64,000 nucleotides of DNA, taken from NCBI GenBank assembly GCA_947497295.1, contig CANMFU010000001.1, positions 1,178,001-1,242,000 of the forward strand, written 5' to 3'. Each line of letters begins with the position of its first letter. Within the stretch, counting starts at the first letter, position 1. This document shows positions 1-8,400 of this stretch, in pieces. The DNA comes from an uncultured Roseovarius sp. (GTDB lineage: Bacteria; Pseudomonadota; Alphaproteobacteria; Rhodobacterales; Rhodobacteraceae). The position numbers and the translations under genes are program-made. A model generated the notes under the pieces. The model was not told the DNA's origin. It was given only the letters and a program-made list of their open reading frames with translations, and searched no databases.

Positions 1-2176
1 CATCTTCGGCGAAATGATCTGAAAGGACGCAGGCCGTCAGCGTCACCTCCAGCGGCACATATATCGGCGCGTCAATGGTCAGATCGTGGCCCATCATGCG
101 GTAGGGCTCCAGATAGTCCAGAAGGACCTGCGCAAAGCCGGAGTCCACCTCAAGCAAACCGGCGCGGTCGACCGACAGGAAAATCGCCGACCAACTGCCA
201 AGCCACCGCTTGCGGGCATGGGCACGTTGCACGTCCGGGTGTCTGGTCAACAAAGTTTCATAATCGGCCAGCGTCACCGCGCGGCGTTGCTCGAAAAAAC
301 TGACCGGCGCGCGCTGGCGCACCTCCGGGATCGTCTCGCGGTTCATGCCGCCCGCTGCGGCAAGCGGGTTGCGCACAGCGGAAACGTTGGCCAGCGCAAG
401 GCCCGAGGCCGCGACATGGGCCAGCGCATCACCGCCGATATTGCCCGCGCGGCCGGTTCCGACGCGGTAGTTGGCAAAGAAGCTGTCGCTGGCCACCGGC
501 GTCTTGCCACGGGTGCTGGCCCGCCCCTCGTGCCCCTGCCCAAAGCGCAGGGTGACGGTGCCTTCATGGGCAACCTCTGGGACGAAAACGCGATCTTCGG
601 GACCGGCGGGAAGCAGGTCCGACAGCGGATTCCACGCCTCAACCTTGCCGTCGACGCTCAGGAACATATCGGCCAGGGCCGCCGCCGGGTCCATCACCGT
701 GATGCGCGCAGCGGGGGTCAGCGGGTCAAGCGTGGGGAACACTCCGGCGCTGAACGTCAGATCCTTGCGCGCAAGCACCGGCGCAAAGGCACGCGGCCGG
801 TCCAGACCGGCAAGCGGCTTGATTTCATCGGGCTGGCCCGGCGCGGGGGGCAGCTCCGGGTCGGTCATGTCGGGGGCCACGCCCAATGGCTCGGGCAGCG
901 GCAACGTCATGCCATGGTCGGCAACCACGATATTGCCAAGGGCGATGGCCAATTCTTCGCCTTCAGGACGCGCGCCGACGCATAGCCGAAAAGGCAGGGC
1001 ATCATCCGGCCCCCAGATCACGCGGTGCACCTGCAACAATACACCGGGCACGACCGTCTCCAGCGGGTCAAGCACGGTTTCAGGGTCGGCGATGAGGCGC
1101 ACGGCCTGCCGGTGGCCTGGATCGGCGTCCGCCCTGCGGCCCGTAGTTGGATCGCGTTCTTCGGTCAGGATCAGCAAATCGCCCGCGCGAAGGTTCAGCG
1201 CCCGATCCGGATCGCGCAACCACGCCTCGGTTGCGCCCCTTGCCAGCACCGCGTCCGGATCGCCCCAGTGGTGCAGGCCGATCCGGTTATGCGCGTTGCT
1301 CAGCGTCATGTCATGCGCGGGTTCGAACACCACCGCACCGCGCGCGGCTGCCATCGGCAGTTGCGTCATCGGCACGACCGGCGCCGCCAGATCATTGCTG
1401 CGGGTCAGGAATGCCAGGTCGTGCCGGGCAAGGTTGACCACTGGCGCTGCGACTTCGACCTGCGCCAGAACGCGGGCGCTGACGCCATTGTGCATCCGGT
1501 AGCCGACCAGCCTTGCATGCCGTGCGGCAGAGCGGCGCAACTGCGCAGTGTCGAGGCTGTATTCGGTCGCCACCCGGTCCAGTTTATAACTCAGTTGATC
1601 GCCCAGATAGGCAAGCCATTCCACCAGCGCAATTTCCAGCGAGGCCGGGTTGCGTTCGACCATATCCGGCGTCGTGACCGACATCCGGTCCAGGATCATG
1701 GTGCGGTAGCTTTCAAAATCGCGGGCAAGATAGTCGAGCCGCGGCTCGTCGGGCCGGTCGTCCGTTCCAATTGCAGGCGCTTCGCAGTCCAGATCGGTGT
1801 CGCAATGCACCCGAAAGCGAAAACTGATCTCGCGCAGGATAGGGTCGAAACCGGGCAGGTCGGCGTCGATTGCCAGAATGTAGGTCGAAAAATCGCCCTC
1901 GCGGCTCAGCGTCAACACCAGATCGCCGCCCTGCGGTGCGACCGCCTCGACCGCGATGCCGCGGATGCGGTCACCGCCACTGATGCTGAAATCGCTGGCC
2001 CCAAGGGGGGCGGCAGGCACGCCGCCCGGTCCGGGGCGGGCCTTGACGAAGCGCAGGATCAGGCGGGTGCCGTCGGCGGGGTCGATCTCGATCCCGGCGA
2101 TGCCGTTGAACGGCGCGCTCGAAGCGGCCAGCGCCTCGCGCCGTTCATCAAGAAAAGAGCGGGTTCTAGCGGCCAT
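1..2176 (-). CDS. eCIS baseplate J-like protein (Afp11/gp6-type), 3' end outside window
   Basis: An open minus-strand frame runs from ATG at 2176 to the left edge, giving 725 residues with no stop, so the C-terminus is missing. The reading includes the family-typical stretch ending GGMNRETIPEVRQRAP and ADYETLLTRHPDVQRA, with a variable middle domain. Baseplate J/gp47 proteins of contractile injection systems form the wedge ring that links hub and sheath and triggers contraction; that role is inferred from the family and from the neighbours. The start overlaps the gp25 stop by one base (TGATG), so translation is probably coupled. Large size is normal for the eCIS 'putative baseplate assembly protein' variant. 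An Afp12-like gene would be expected next, beyond the edge. Confidence 0.88.
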   Translation of the reverse strand, partial: MAARTRSFLDERREALAASSAPFNGIAGIEIDPADGTRLILRFVKARPGPGGVPAAPLGASDFSISGGDRIRGIAVEAVAPQGGDLVLTLSREGDFSTYILAIDADLPGFDPILREISFRFRVHCDTDLDCEAPAIGTDDRPDEPRLDYLARDFESYRTMILDRMSVTTPDMVERNPASLEIALVEWLAYLGDQLSYKLDRVATEYSLDTAQLRRSAARHARLVGYRMHNGVSARVLAQVEVAAPVVNLARHDLAFLTRSNDLAAPVVPMTQLPMAAARGAVVFEPAHDMTLSNAHNRIGLHHWGDPDAVLARGATEAWLRDPDRALNLRAGDLLILTEERDPTTGRRADADPGHRQAVRLIADPETVLDPLETVVPGVLLQVHRVIWGPDDALPFRLCVGARPEGEELAIALGNIVVADHGMTLPLPEPLGVAPDMTDPELPPAPGQPDEIKPLAGLDRPRAFAPVLARKDLTFSAGVFPTLDPLTPAARITVMDPAAALADMFLSVDGKVEAWNPLSDLLPAGPEDRVFVPEVAHEGTVTLRFGQGHEGRASTRGKTPVASDSFFANYRVGTGRAGNIGGDALAHVAASGLALANVSAVRNPLAAAGGMNRETIPEVRQRAPVSFFEQRRAVTLADYETLLTRHPDVQRAHARKRWLGSWSAIFLSVDRAGLLEVDSGFAQVLLDYLEPYRMMGHDLTIDAPIYVPLEVTLTACVLSDHFAED

Positions 2177-2541
2177 CACACCCCTCCCCGGCTGAATGTT
2201 TCGGTCTGCTGGTCTTCTTCGCCGACCAGCGAATAGGTGACGGTGATATGCAGTTCGCCCTCGTTGCGGCTGACGTCGAGGGCGGCCAGCACCAGCACAT
2301 CCGACAGATAGCGCTGCACCGCCGAGCGGATCAGAAAATCTGCCGCCGTGGCAAGCGCGTCCGAGTTGCTGTCAAACAACATCTCGGGCACGCCCGAGCC
2401 GAAATTAGGACGCATCACCCGTTCGCCCGGTGCGGTGAACAGGACCGCCTCCAGCAGGTTGCGCACCCGGCGCGCGCGGTCCGTTGTGGTCGCGGTGCGG
2501 CCGGAGCCGTCGATTTGGTAGGGCAGATCAAGATAACTCAT
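2176..2541 (-). CDS. Baseplate wedge protein, gp25/GPW family (Afp9-like)
   Basis: 121 residues, the usual length for the gp25-like (GPW_gp25) family. The frame shows the family landmarks: an early R-R-x-x-N-L-L segment, then LFTAPGERVMRPNFGSG, followed by a second half with LSDVLVLAALDV. In T4 and eCIS particles this protein nucleates sheath polymerisation at the baseplate. It sits between the PAAR-like gene (13-bp gap) and baseplate J (1-base overlap), which is the conserved gp25-gpJ order of contractile systems. No catalytic residues are expected; the old 'lysozyme' label for the family is not a functional claim here. Confidence 0.9.
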   Translation of the reverse strand: MSYLDLPYQIDGSGRTATTTDRARRVRNLLEAVLFTAPGERVMRPNFGSGVPEMLFDSNSDALATAADFLIRSAVQRYLSDVLVLAALDVSRNEGELHITVTYSLVGEEDQQTETFSRGGV

Positions 2542-2554
2542 GTCGATGCCTTTC

Positions 2555-2884
2555 CTATTGTCCCTTCACCCGGACCTGCTGAGCCACGGCCATCGGGGTG
2601 CCTTGGGTTCCGAGGGGGCCGATGGTGATGCCCTGACTGGTCGATAGCAGCGCGGGCTGGCCTTCGATGCGCACGCGGGTGGCGGGGGTTGTCCATTGCA
2701 CGCTGGAGCACGGCTTGGGCGCGGGTTCCGGCGTGGAAAAGGGGCACCCGGTGATGGAGTAACTGTGCGCCATGGTGGTTGCGGGCTGCCCGCCCAGCGT
2801 GACGCGGCTGGAGGCGGTCGACGGCGTCGCCTGCCCGCCATGGGTGCACATCACCGTCGCGCCCTGATGCAGAAGGAAGCTCAT
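2555..2884 (-). CDS. PAAR-like tip protein (DUF4280/PAAR type)
   Basis: 109 residues from the ATG at 2884, which overlaps the spike stop codon by one base (TGATG). The sequence has the PAAR-like pattern of MCTHGG near the N-terminus, a GCPF cysteine, a PCSSVQW segment and an ATRVRIEGQPAL repeat. Such proteins cap the VgrG spike and sharpen the tip of the injection needle. The Cys/His residues could bind a metal ion as in known PAAR tips. The longer frame upstream of this start is only a shadow of the spike gene. No toxin domain is fused to it, so it looks like a structural tip rather than a cargo carrier. Confidence 0.82.
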   Translation of the reverse strand: MSFLLHQGATVMCTHGGQATPSTASSRVTLGGQPATTMAHSYSITGCPFSTPEPAPKPCSSVQWTTPATRVRIEGQPALLSTSQGITIGPLGTQGTPMAVAQQVRVKGQ

Positions 2885-3381
2885 CACACCACCTCCAGCG
2901 CGCCGGAATTGACGCTGACCTGCGGGCCGGTCATTTCTATCTTGGCCCCGCCTGACGTCTCCAGCGTGATGCCGCTGGCGGTGATCGTCACCTTGTTGCC
3001 GGCAACCGTTTCTATGACGACGGGGGCGGCGGGGTTGATCTCGTCCAGCGTGATCGTGGCGGCTGGTGTCTTGATCAGTTTGGTCTGTGGCACGGTTCCC
3101 GGCGCCTCGCCCTGCCCCCAGAAGCATCCCGACCAGATCGGCGCGTCGATTGCGCCGCCCTCAAATTCGACCCAGATTTTCGCCCCCACCGGCGGGATCA
3201 TGAAGAACCCCTGATCCGGGCCGGCATAGGGCACGCAGGGCATCGCCCAGTTCAGCGTGTTGGTGCCGTAGACCGCAGGCACCTCGACCTGAAGCCGCCC
3301 GATCTGGTTGGGATCGATGTTGTTGGACACCGTGCCGCGATATTTGCCGAAAACCCTGTTGGTGGTGGTCATGTCGTTCAT
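2884..3381 (-). CDS. Spike protein, gp5/phage_base_V type (C-terminal half of a split VgrG, Afp8-like)
   Basis: 165 residues from ATG at 3381, chosen because it overlaps the hub stop as ATGA. An N-terminal OB-fold (GKYRGTVSNNIDPNQIGRLQVEVP, broken here by many prolines and glycines; about residues 8-30) includes the typical ...GFFMIPPVGAKIWVEF segment. A Thr/Val/Ile-rich repetitive tail follows (about residues 105-165: VVIETVAGNK, VTITASG, ITLETSGG, AKIEMTGP), expected to form the triple-stranded beta-helix needle. In Afp/PVC, hub and needle are fused in one protein; here they are two genes, as in T4 gp27/gp5 and other split systems. Confidence 0.88.
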   Translation of the reverse strand: MNDMTTTNRVFGKYRGTVSNNIDPNQIGRLQVEVPAVYGTNTLNWAMPCVPYAGPDQGFFMIPPVGAKIWVEFEGGAIDAPIWSGCFWGQGEAPGTVPQTKLIKTPAATITLDEINPAAPVVIETVAGNKVTITASGITLETSGGAKIEMTGPQVSVNSGALEVV

Positions 3382-4520
3382 GGCAGCACTACCGGCACCG
3401 TGGTGCCGACCCCCTCTCGGTTCAGTGTAAAGGATTGCACCCACGCCCCGGGCGAAATTTTCTGGATCACGCTTTGCACGTAATACAGCCCGTCATGATC
3501 CAGCCCCGCTCCGCGCAGACCAACCAGCCCGCGCGGTGTCAGGATCGATCCGTACACCCCGGTATCCAGATCGCCGGTCACAGTGACGGTATCCTGCGTG
3601 GCGTCCGACTGCGCTTGCGCCTCGCCCAGAGCCTGCGCCGCGGTTGGCGCGCCATTCGTGCGAAACAGATTGCGCCGCGCGGTGGCCTGATTGGCGATGG
3701 CCGGCTGGCTGGCCAACGGCGGGCGCAGCGGCGCGGTGGATTGCACCGGGACCGTCTGCCCGCTCTGGCGATCTTGCACCTGCCCCTCGACACTGGCGGC
3801 CTCGGATTCGGCATTTTCAAAGCTAAGCCCCGTGGCGTTGGTTTCCGGCCCCATATCGGTGGTGATCGCCGATTGCGGAATGCCGATACGCGGCAACGGG
3901 CCCCAATAGGCGGTCGAGGTCAGCGGCACCGGGCCGGGGATCAAGGTGAATATCGCGTCATGTGCCTCGGCCAGTTCGGTGAGATAGGCATAATCGGTGG
4001 CGCGCTGCATCGGCACGCGGTCAATCGGATTGGGCCGTTCGGCCGTGATGGGCGGGATCACGACGGGCACCACGCCGTAGCTCGCGTATTTCAGCAAGAT
4101 CAGCGCCGCGATCTCGCCCGGCCCCTGCGCCGGGTGCTGCGCCTCGATTTCATTGCGATCCATCACAAAGGTCAGGTCCTTGCCGCGCACATGCAGCTTT
4201 GCCGGGCCTTCGCCCTCGGAGGGCTTGAATTCGGCCTGCTCGATAATGCCGTCCATCAGGACATGCGGCCTGATCCCGAGCGTCGCGGTGATGACGACGC
4301 GCGCGCCCGCCTTCAGGCCCGGCTCTGCCATGATCGGGAACAGCCCGGCGATGGCCCCGGCGCGTACCGCCTCGAACACCAGCTCGAACCCCGAGCGCTC
4401 GCGATCCGATGACGCGATCTCGGCGGACACAAAATGCTCCATCACGGCCAGTGTGGCCGGGCGCGGCACGCCCTGGCCGATCAGCAGTGTCAGATGTGCG
4501 CCAAGAAGCTGTTCCAGCAC
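3378..4520 (-). CDS. Baseplate hub protein, phage late control D/gp27-like (N-terminal half of a split VgrG)
   Basis: 380 residues. The first ~200 residues match the late-control-D/gp27 hub fold (GFELVFEAVRAG, then HVLMDGIIEQAEFKPSEG and LHVRGKDLTFVMD). A Gln/Ala/Ser-rich low-complexity linker lies at about residues 235-305, and a final beta-rich module follows (YGSILTPRGLVGLRGAGL, DHDGLYYVQSV). The protein would form the trimeric hub joining tube and spike. It overlaps the spike gene by four bases and starts six bases after the LysM gene's neighbour boundary, consistent with co-translation. The long linker is unusual for the family and may be species-variable. Confidence 0.85.
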   Translation of the reverse strand: MLEQLLGAHLTLLIGQGVPRPATLAVMEHFVSAEIASSDRERSGFELVFEAVRAGAIAGLFPIMAEPGLKAGARVVITATLGIRPHVLMDGIIEQAEFKPSEGEGPAKLHVRGKDLTFVMDRNEIEAQHPAQGPGEIAALILLKYASYGVVPVVIPPITAERPNPIDRVPMQRATDYAYLTELAEAHDAIFTLIPGPVPLTSTAYWGPLPRIGIPQSAITTDMGPETNATGLSFENAESEAASVEGQVQDRQSGQTVPVQSTAPLRPPLASQPAIANQATARRNLFRTNGAPTAAQALGEAQAQSDATQDTVTVTGDLDTGVYGSILTPRGLVGLRGAGLDHDGLYYVQSVIQKISPGAWVQSFTLNREGVGTTVPVVLP

Positions 4521-4525
4521 GAGAG

Positions 4526-4813
4526 CTACTCCGGTTTGATCTGGTTAAGCGCCAGCCGCCGTCCCGGCGGCTCGGTCAGCGTGGTGTGATCGGCATTGGG
4601 GTTGGCATCGGCCACGCGCCAGAACTGGCGCGGCTCGCCGTAAGCACGGTCGGCAATCAGATCCAGCCGGTCGCCCGACTGCACCTTGATCGAGGCAACC
4701 GGCGCCTCGGGAGGACGAATGATGCGGCGCGCGACATAGGCGACACTGCGCCCGGCCGGGTCGATGAATTCCCTCAGGGGCAGTTTCGCGTAGCGGCTGT
4801 CTTTGTCGAACAT
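4526..4813 (-). CDS. Small LysM-domain baseplate protein (Afp7 C-terminal part/gp53-like)
   Basis: 95 residues ending in a LysM-type module: VQSGDRLDLIADRAYGEPRQFWRVADAN, read across residues ~44-72, with the usual D-x-L and W-R-x-A-D-A-N landmarks. Stand-alone small LysM proteins are baseplate parts of many contractile systems, where they bracket the hub rather than bind cell wall. The gene follows the tube-hub adaptor by 12 bp. In Afp/PVC the adaptor and LysM domain are one protein; here they are separate genes. Confidence 0.8.
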   Translation of the reverse strand: MFDKDSRYAKLPLREFIDPAGRSVAYVARRIIRPPEAPVASIKVQSGDRLDLIADRAYGEPRQFWRVADANPNADHTTLTEPPGRRLALNQIKPE

Positions 4814-4825
4814 GTTGAACCTCCG

Positions 4826-5476
4826 TTATAAAAGACTGACGTCAGACCCCAGGACCGCCCCCAGGCTGTTGGCGCTGGCAATCGTCGCCATCGCCTCTTT
4901 CACCACCTGATGGGCTAGGAACATCGCATAGCCGGGATGCGTCATGCGCAGGTCCGAATAGCTGAGCACCGCCAGGTCCATCGCCACCTTGGCGCGGATC
5001 GGGTTGAGGTTGGGGTCATACGCCTCTTCGGTGATCGACAGGCTGGACAGCTTGACCGGCAGGATGCGATGGCGGCCCCAGATAAAGACGGTGAACGGGC
5101 TTTTCATCGGCAGGATCTCGATGGTGCCGATGTTCATCAGGATCGAATTGGCGATCACGGTGGCCGATTGCGGATACAGAAGCGTTTCCAGCGCGGCGAG
5201 GCGCGGGTGCAGACCGTTCGCAGCGACCACCGGGTCCTGCACCTCCAGATCGTCGGCGGCGTCCAGCACGGCCTCGACCTTGATCGTCTCTTTCGGGGCA
5301 CCGGACAGCCGAAACGTCTCGGCGCCGCCCTCGCCCTCGGCCGAGCGTGCCTCGACGGTGCGTGACAGGCTTTCGGGATTGAACTGGAACGGGATCACCG
5401 ACGGGATCGGCACCGGCGGGCGGAAGGCCACGATGGCGCCTTTCAGCAGTTTGGGAGAGCGGGTGTATCCGGTCAT
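4826..5476 (-). CDS. Contractile injection system tube/hub adaptor (Afp7 N-terminal-like, CIS_tube family)
   Basis: 216 residues. Diagnostic family features are the N-terminal PFQFNPESLSRTVEAR segment (residues ~29-44), the FRLSGAPKETIKVEAVLDA stretch, and the central FIWGRHRILPVKLSSLSITEEAYDP region, all of which recur in eCIS proteins that join the last tube ring to the hub. It lies just after the giant DUF4157 gene (5-bp gap) and before the LysM gene. Function is inferred from family and position. The predicted shape is mostly beta with a C-terminal helix. Confidence 0.82.
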   Translation of the reverse strand: MTGYTRSPKLLKGAIVAFRPPVPIPSVIPFQFNPESLSRTVEARSAEGEGGAETFRLSGAPKETIKVEAVLDAADDLEVQDPVVAANGLHPRLAALETLLYPQSATVIANSILMNIGTIEILPMKSPFTVFIWGRHRILPVKLSSLSITEEAYDPNLNPIRAKVAMDLAVLSYSDLRMTHPGYAMFLAHQVVKEAMATIASANSLGAVLGSDVSLL

Positions 5477-5481
5477 TTTGG

Positions 5482-8400
5482 TTACCTTCCCAGAACAGTG
5501 TTGATAGACGTCGCCAACTCACCAAATACGGTTCGGAATTCACCCGCGAATTCGGATTTCAACGCGCCGTAGGGGGTCAGCGAACTTTCGCTTTGACTGC
5601 GGTAATAGTTTTGGAACAACCGACCTCCCGTATTGCTCGGATCGCCAGAGCCTTCCCAAATTGTGGATCGATAGAAACCGAGGATCGCGTATTTCAGCGG
5701 CGTAGCGTTGCCCGTGCTGATCATCTGGCCTGCGGCTTCCTGCACCTGTTCGGTCAGATCGTCATGCCATTTTCCGCTGCCTTCAGACTGTGTGACAAGA
5801 GACGTTCGGAAACTGCCGCCTTGGGCAAAGGCATAAAGCCCCCCCGAATGTGCCTGCAGAATCCCCAGCTGATCGTCAAAACGTGGGCCGTTCGCGGGAT
5901 ACCATTGGTTCTTTAGATTTTCGGGTAATTCATCAAAGCTTTTGTCGGCATGATCTGGGCTTTCGCGGTGCGCGCGCGCCTTGTAAGTGACCCTGACCGT
6001 GCCCCCGTAATCCCCGCCCGGCTTGAAAATCAGCTTGAACGTCGGCGTGCGTACCTTTTCCTGAAATTCGATCAATTCCGAGGCGGCTTTCAGCGATCTG
6101 TGGTCCCCGCTGTCCAACGCGTTCGCCGCGTGTTGCAGGACCCGAGCCGCACTGGCGGACTGCACCCATTCATGCGGCCTTGGGACATCGCCCGGCGCAG
6201 TGCGGATCGCGGAGGCGACGTGCGTGCGGTTCTTGGTAAAATTCTCGGTCTTACTGCCATCGGTGATGGCCTCCAGCAGATCCACCGTTCCTGCGGCGGC
6301 TCCCCCCGCCTCATTCGGGTTGCGAATTGTAAACGTCGGAGAATTGCCTTCTGCGAAGGCGCGCATGTGCCTAAAGACCGTGGTGCCCTTGATTGTGTCG
6401 AATACCTCAATGTCGGGCGCGTCGGCGCGCGCCGCAAGATAAGCTTTGGCACCTTCTTTGATTTCGGCTTCAACCGGCGAAAGCGCGGCGTCGACAGATT
6501 GGCCCGACCCGTCAAGCAGTGCCGCGACGATCGCTTGCGCCTGAGGCGCGCGGTTTAGCCGCTCGGTGACGAAATTATCCAGAAGGTCCTTGATCGCTCC
6601 GGCATTATCCCCAGCGCCAAAGGTACCGTCGCCAATTTCGGCCTCGGCTACCAGCGCAACGCGCCTTTCGAATGCTGCCTCGTAGACCAGCCGGACGATG
6701 CCCCCGGTTGCTGCGGGGCGTGTCCATGCGCCTGGCAGACTGCCCTCTCTTGGGATCGCATCTCGCGCTTGCGACCAGCTCATCGTCATATAGCGCGCGG
6801 CGTCCAGACGGTTCAGCACGTTGGCGCGCAGACGCGCGGCCAGCGCCTCGTTGCCAAGCGCCGTCAGATCATCGGCAAAGTGAGCGGCAAGGTCGGCATC
6901 GGGATCAATGCCAAAGAACTCCAGCACCTGCTCCAGCGCGCGCTTGGTCTGCTCGCCCTCCTCTGCGGTGGCCTGTTTTTCGTCCGTTGCGGTGGCAGGG
7001 TCGGCGTTGTCCGCATCCTCAGCTGCCTCTGCCGCGCGGTCCAGTTCGGCTTCCTCGGTCTTGGCGCTGGCGACAAGGGTTTCCAGTTCGGATTTCCTGG
7101 TGGTCTTTTCTGCGCCGTCCCAGCCGCTGTTTGTCGCCAGTTCCTCGAACGGGGCGCCGCTGCGGGCATCCAGCCAGCTTTGCACGGTCTGCGGGGTCGA
7201 GCGGATCATCGGCACCACGGTTTCGCCCTGATCTTCGATGCTGAGTGTGTGGCTCTCGCCGCCACCGCTCACGGCGATCGGCGCCATGATCTGACCACTT
7301 TCTGCCTCTGCCTCGTCGCCCTCACCCGCAGCAGAGCCGCCGACCCGCCCGCCGGTCAAGGCCGACAGCACCCGGTTGATCAGTTTGACGATGGCGTCCT
7401 CGATGCTTTGGCGGACATTGTTGATGATCTCCCGCACCTTGCCTGCGACATTTCCCAGCCCCAGCAGCCGCGCCAGCAGGTCGATGGCGATGGGTAGCAG
7501 ACGCGACAGCACCGATTCCACGCCCAGCATTGCAGGCTCCAGCACGCCGGTTGCGATTTCCCACATCGTGGCGACGATGGTCTGGACAACCTGGAAAATC
7601 CGGGCCAGCTGATCCTTTAGGAACATGATGAAGTTCCAGATCGTCATCACCAGCTTGACCAGCGCACCGACCGGGCTGAACAGCCCCGCCAGCCAACTGA
7701 TCGCGGCCATGATGACCCGCTCGACCAAGAATGATTTGATTGCGTCCAGCACCATGTCCTTCAGGCTGGACAGATCGGCCATGATCTTTTCCCACAGCGC
7801 GCTGAAGCCGCCGGTGATCAGCTCGACCATGTAGCCCATGACAAACTCGATCCGCTCGACCGCCTCTTCGCCCAGCACGCGGACGGCAACGCGGCGGATC
7901 ATGTCGACGGTCAGGCCCAGGATCTGCCGCGCCAGATCCAGCACGCCCATGAGATCGAATTTTTCCGGGATCTGGATATCACCGCCCAGCGCACCGGTCA
8001 GCCAGCCGATGATGCCCTTTTTCAGATGGTCCAGAAAATTGCCGCCGAATTTCCGAACGCCCCCGACAAAAGCCTCGACCAGATTCAACAGGAACCCGAT
8101 GGGATCGTCGATTATGATGTCCAGCGCCTCGACCGCCCTTGCGATCACCTCGTAGAACGCGGCGGGCTGAATGCCGAGCGCCATCAGCACCGGCTCGAGG
8201 ATCAGCTTGGCCAGCGCGCCCCAGTCGCCGGTCAAGGCCGCCCGCGCGATGGCCAGCGCCGCATTTACCGCCGCCTGATAGGCCGCGAGGATCGCGTCCA
8301 GCCCGGCCGCCAGCGCGTCGAGCAGCGCCGAAACCGCCGCCTTCAGGCCCTCGGCCACGGCGTTGACGGCGTCGGTCGCAACCTCGACAGCACTGTCGAT

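Noticed and set aside
86..2236. Several long plus-strand frames over 1-2.2 kb
   Set aside because: They are shadows of the minus-strand baseplate J gene; their sequences are Arg/Gln/His-rich with no recognisable family.
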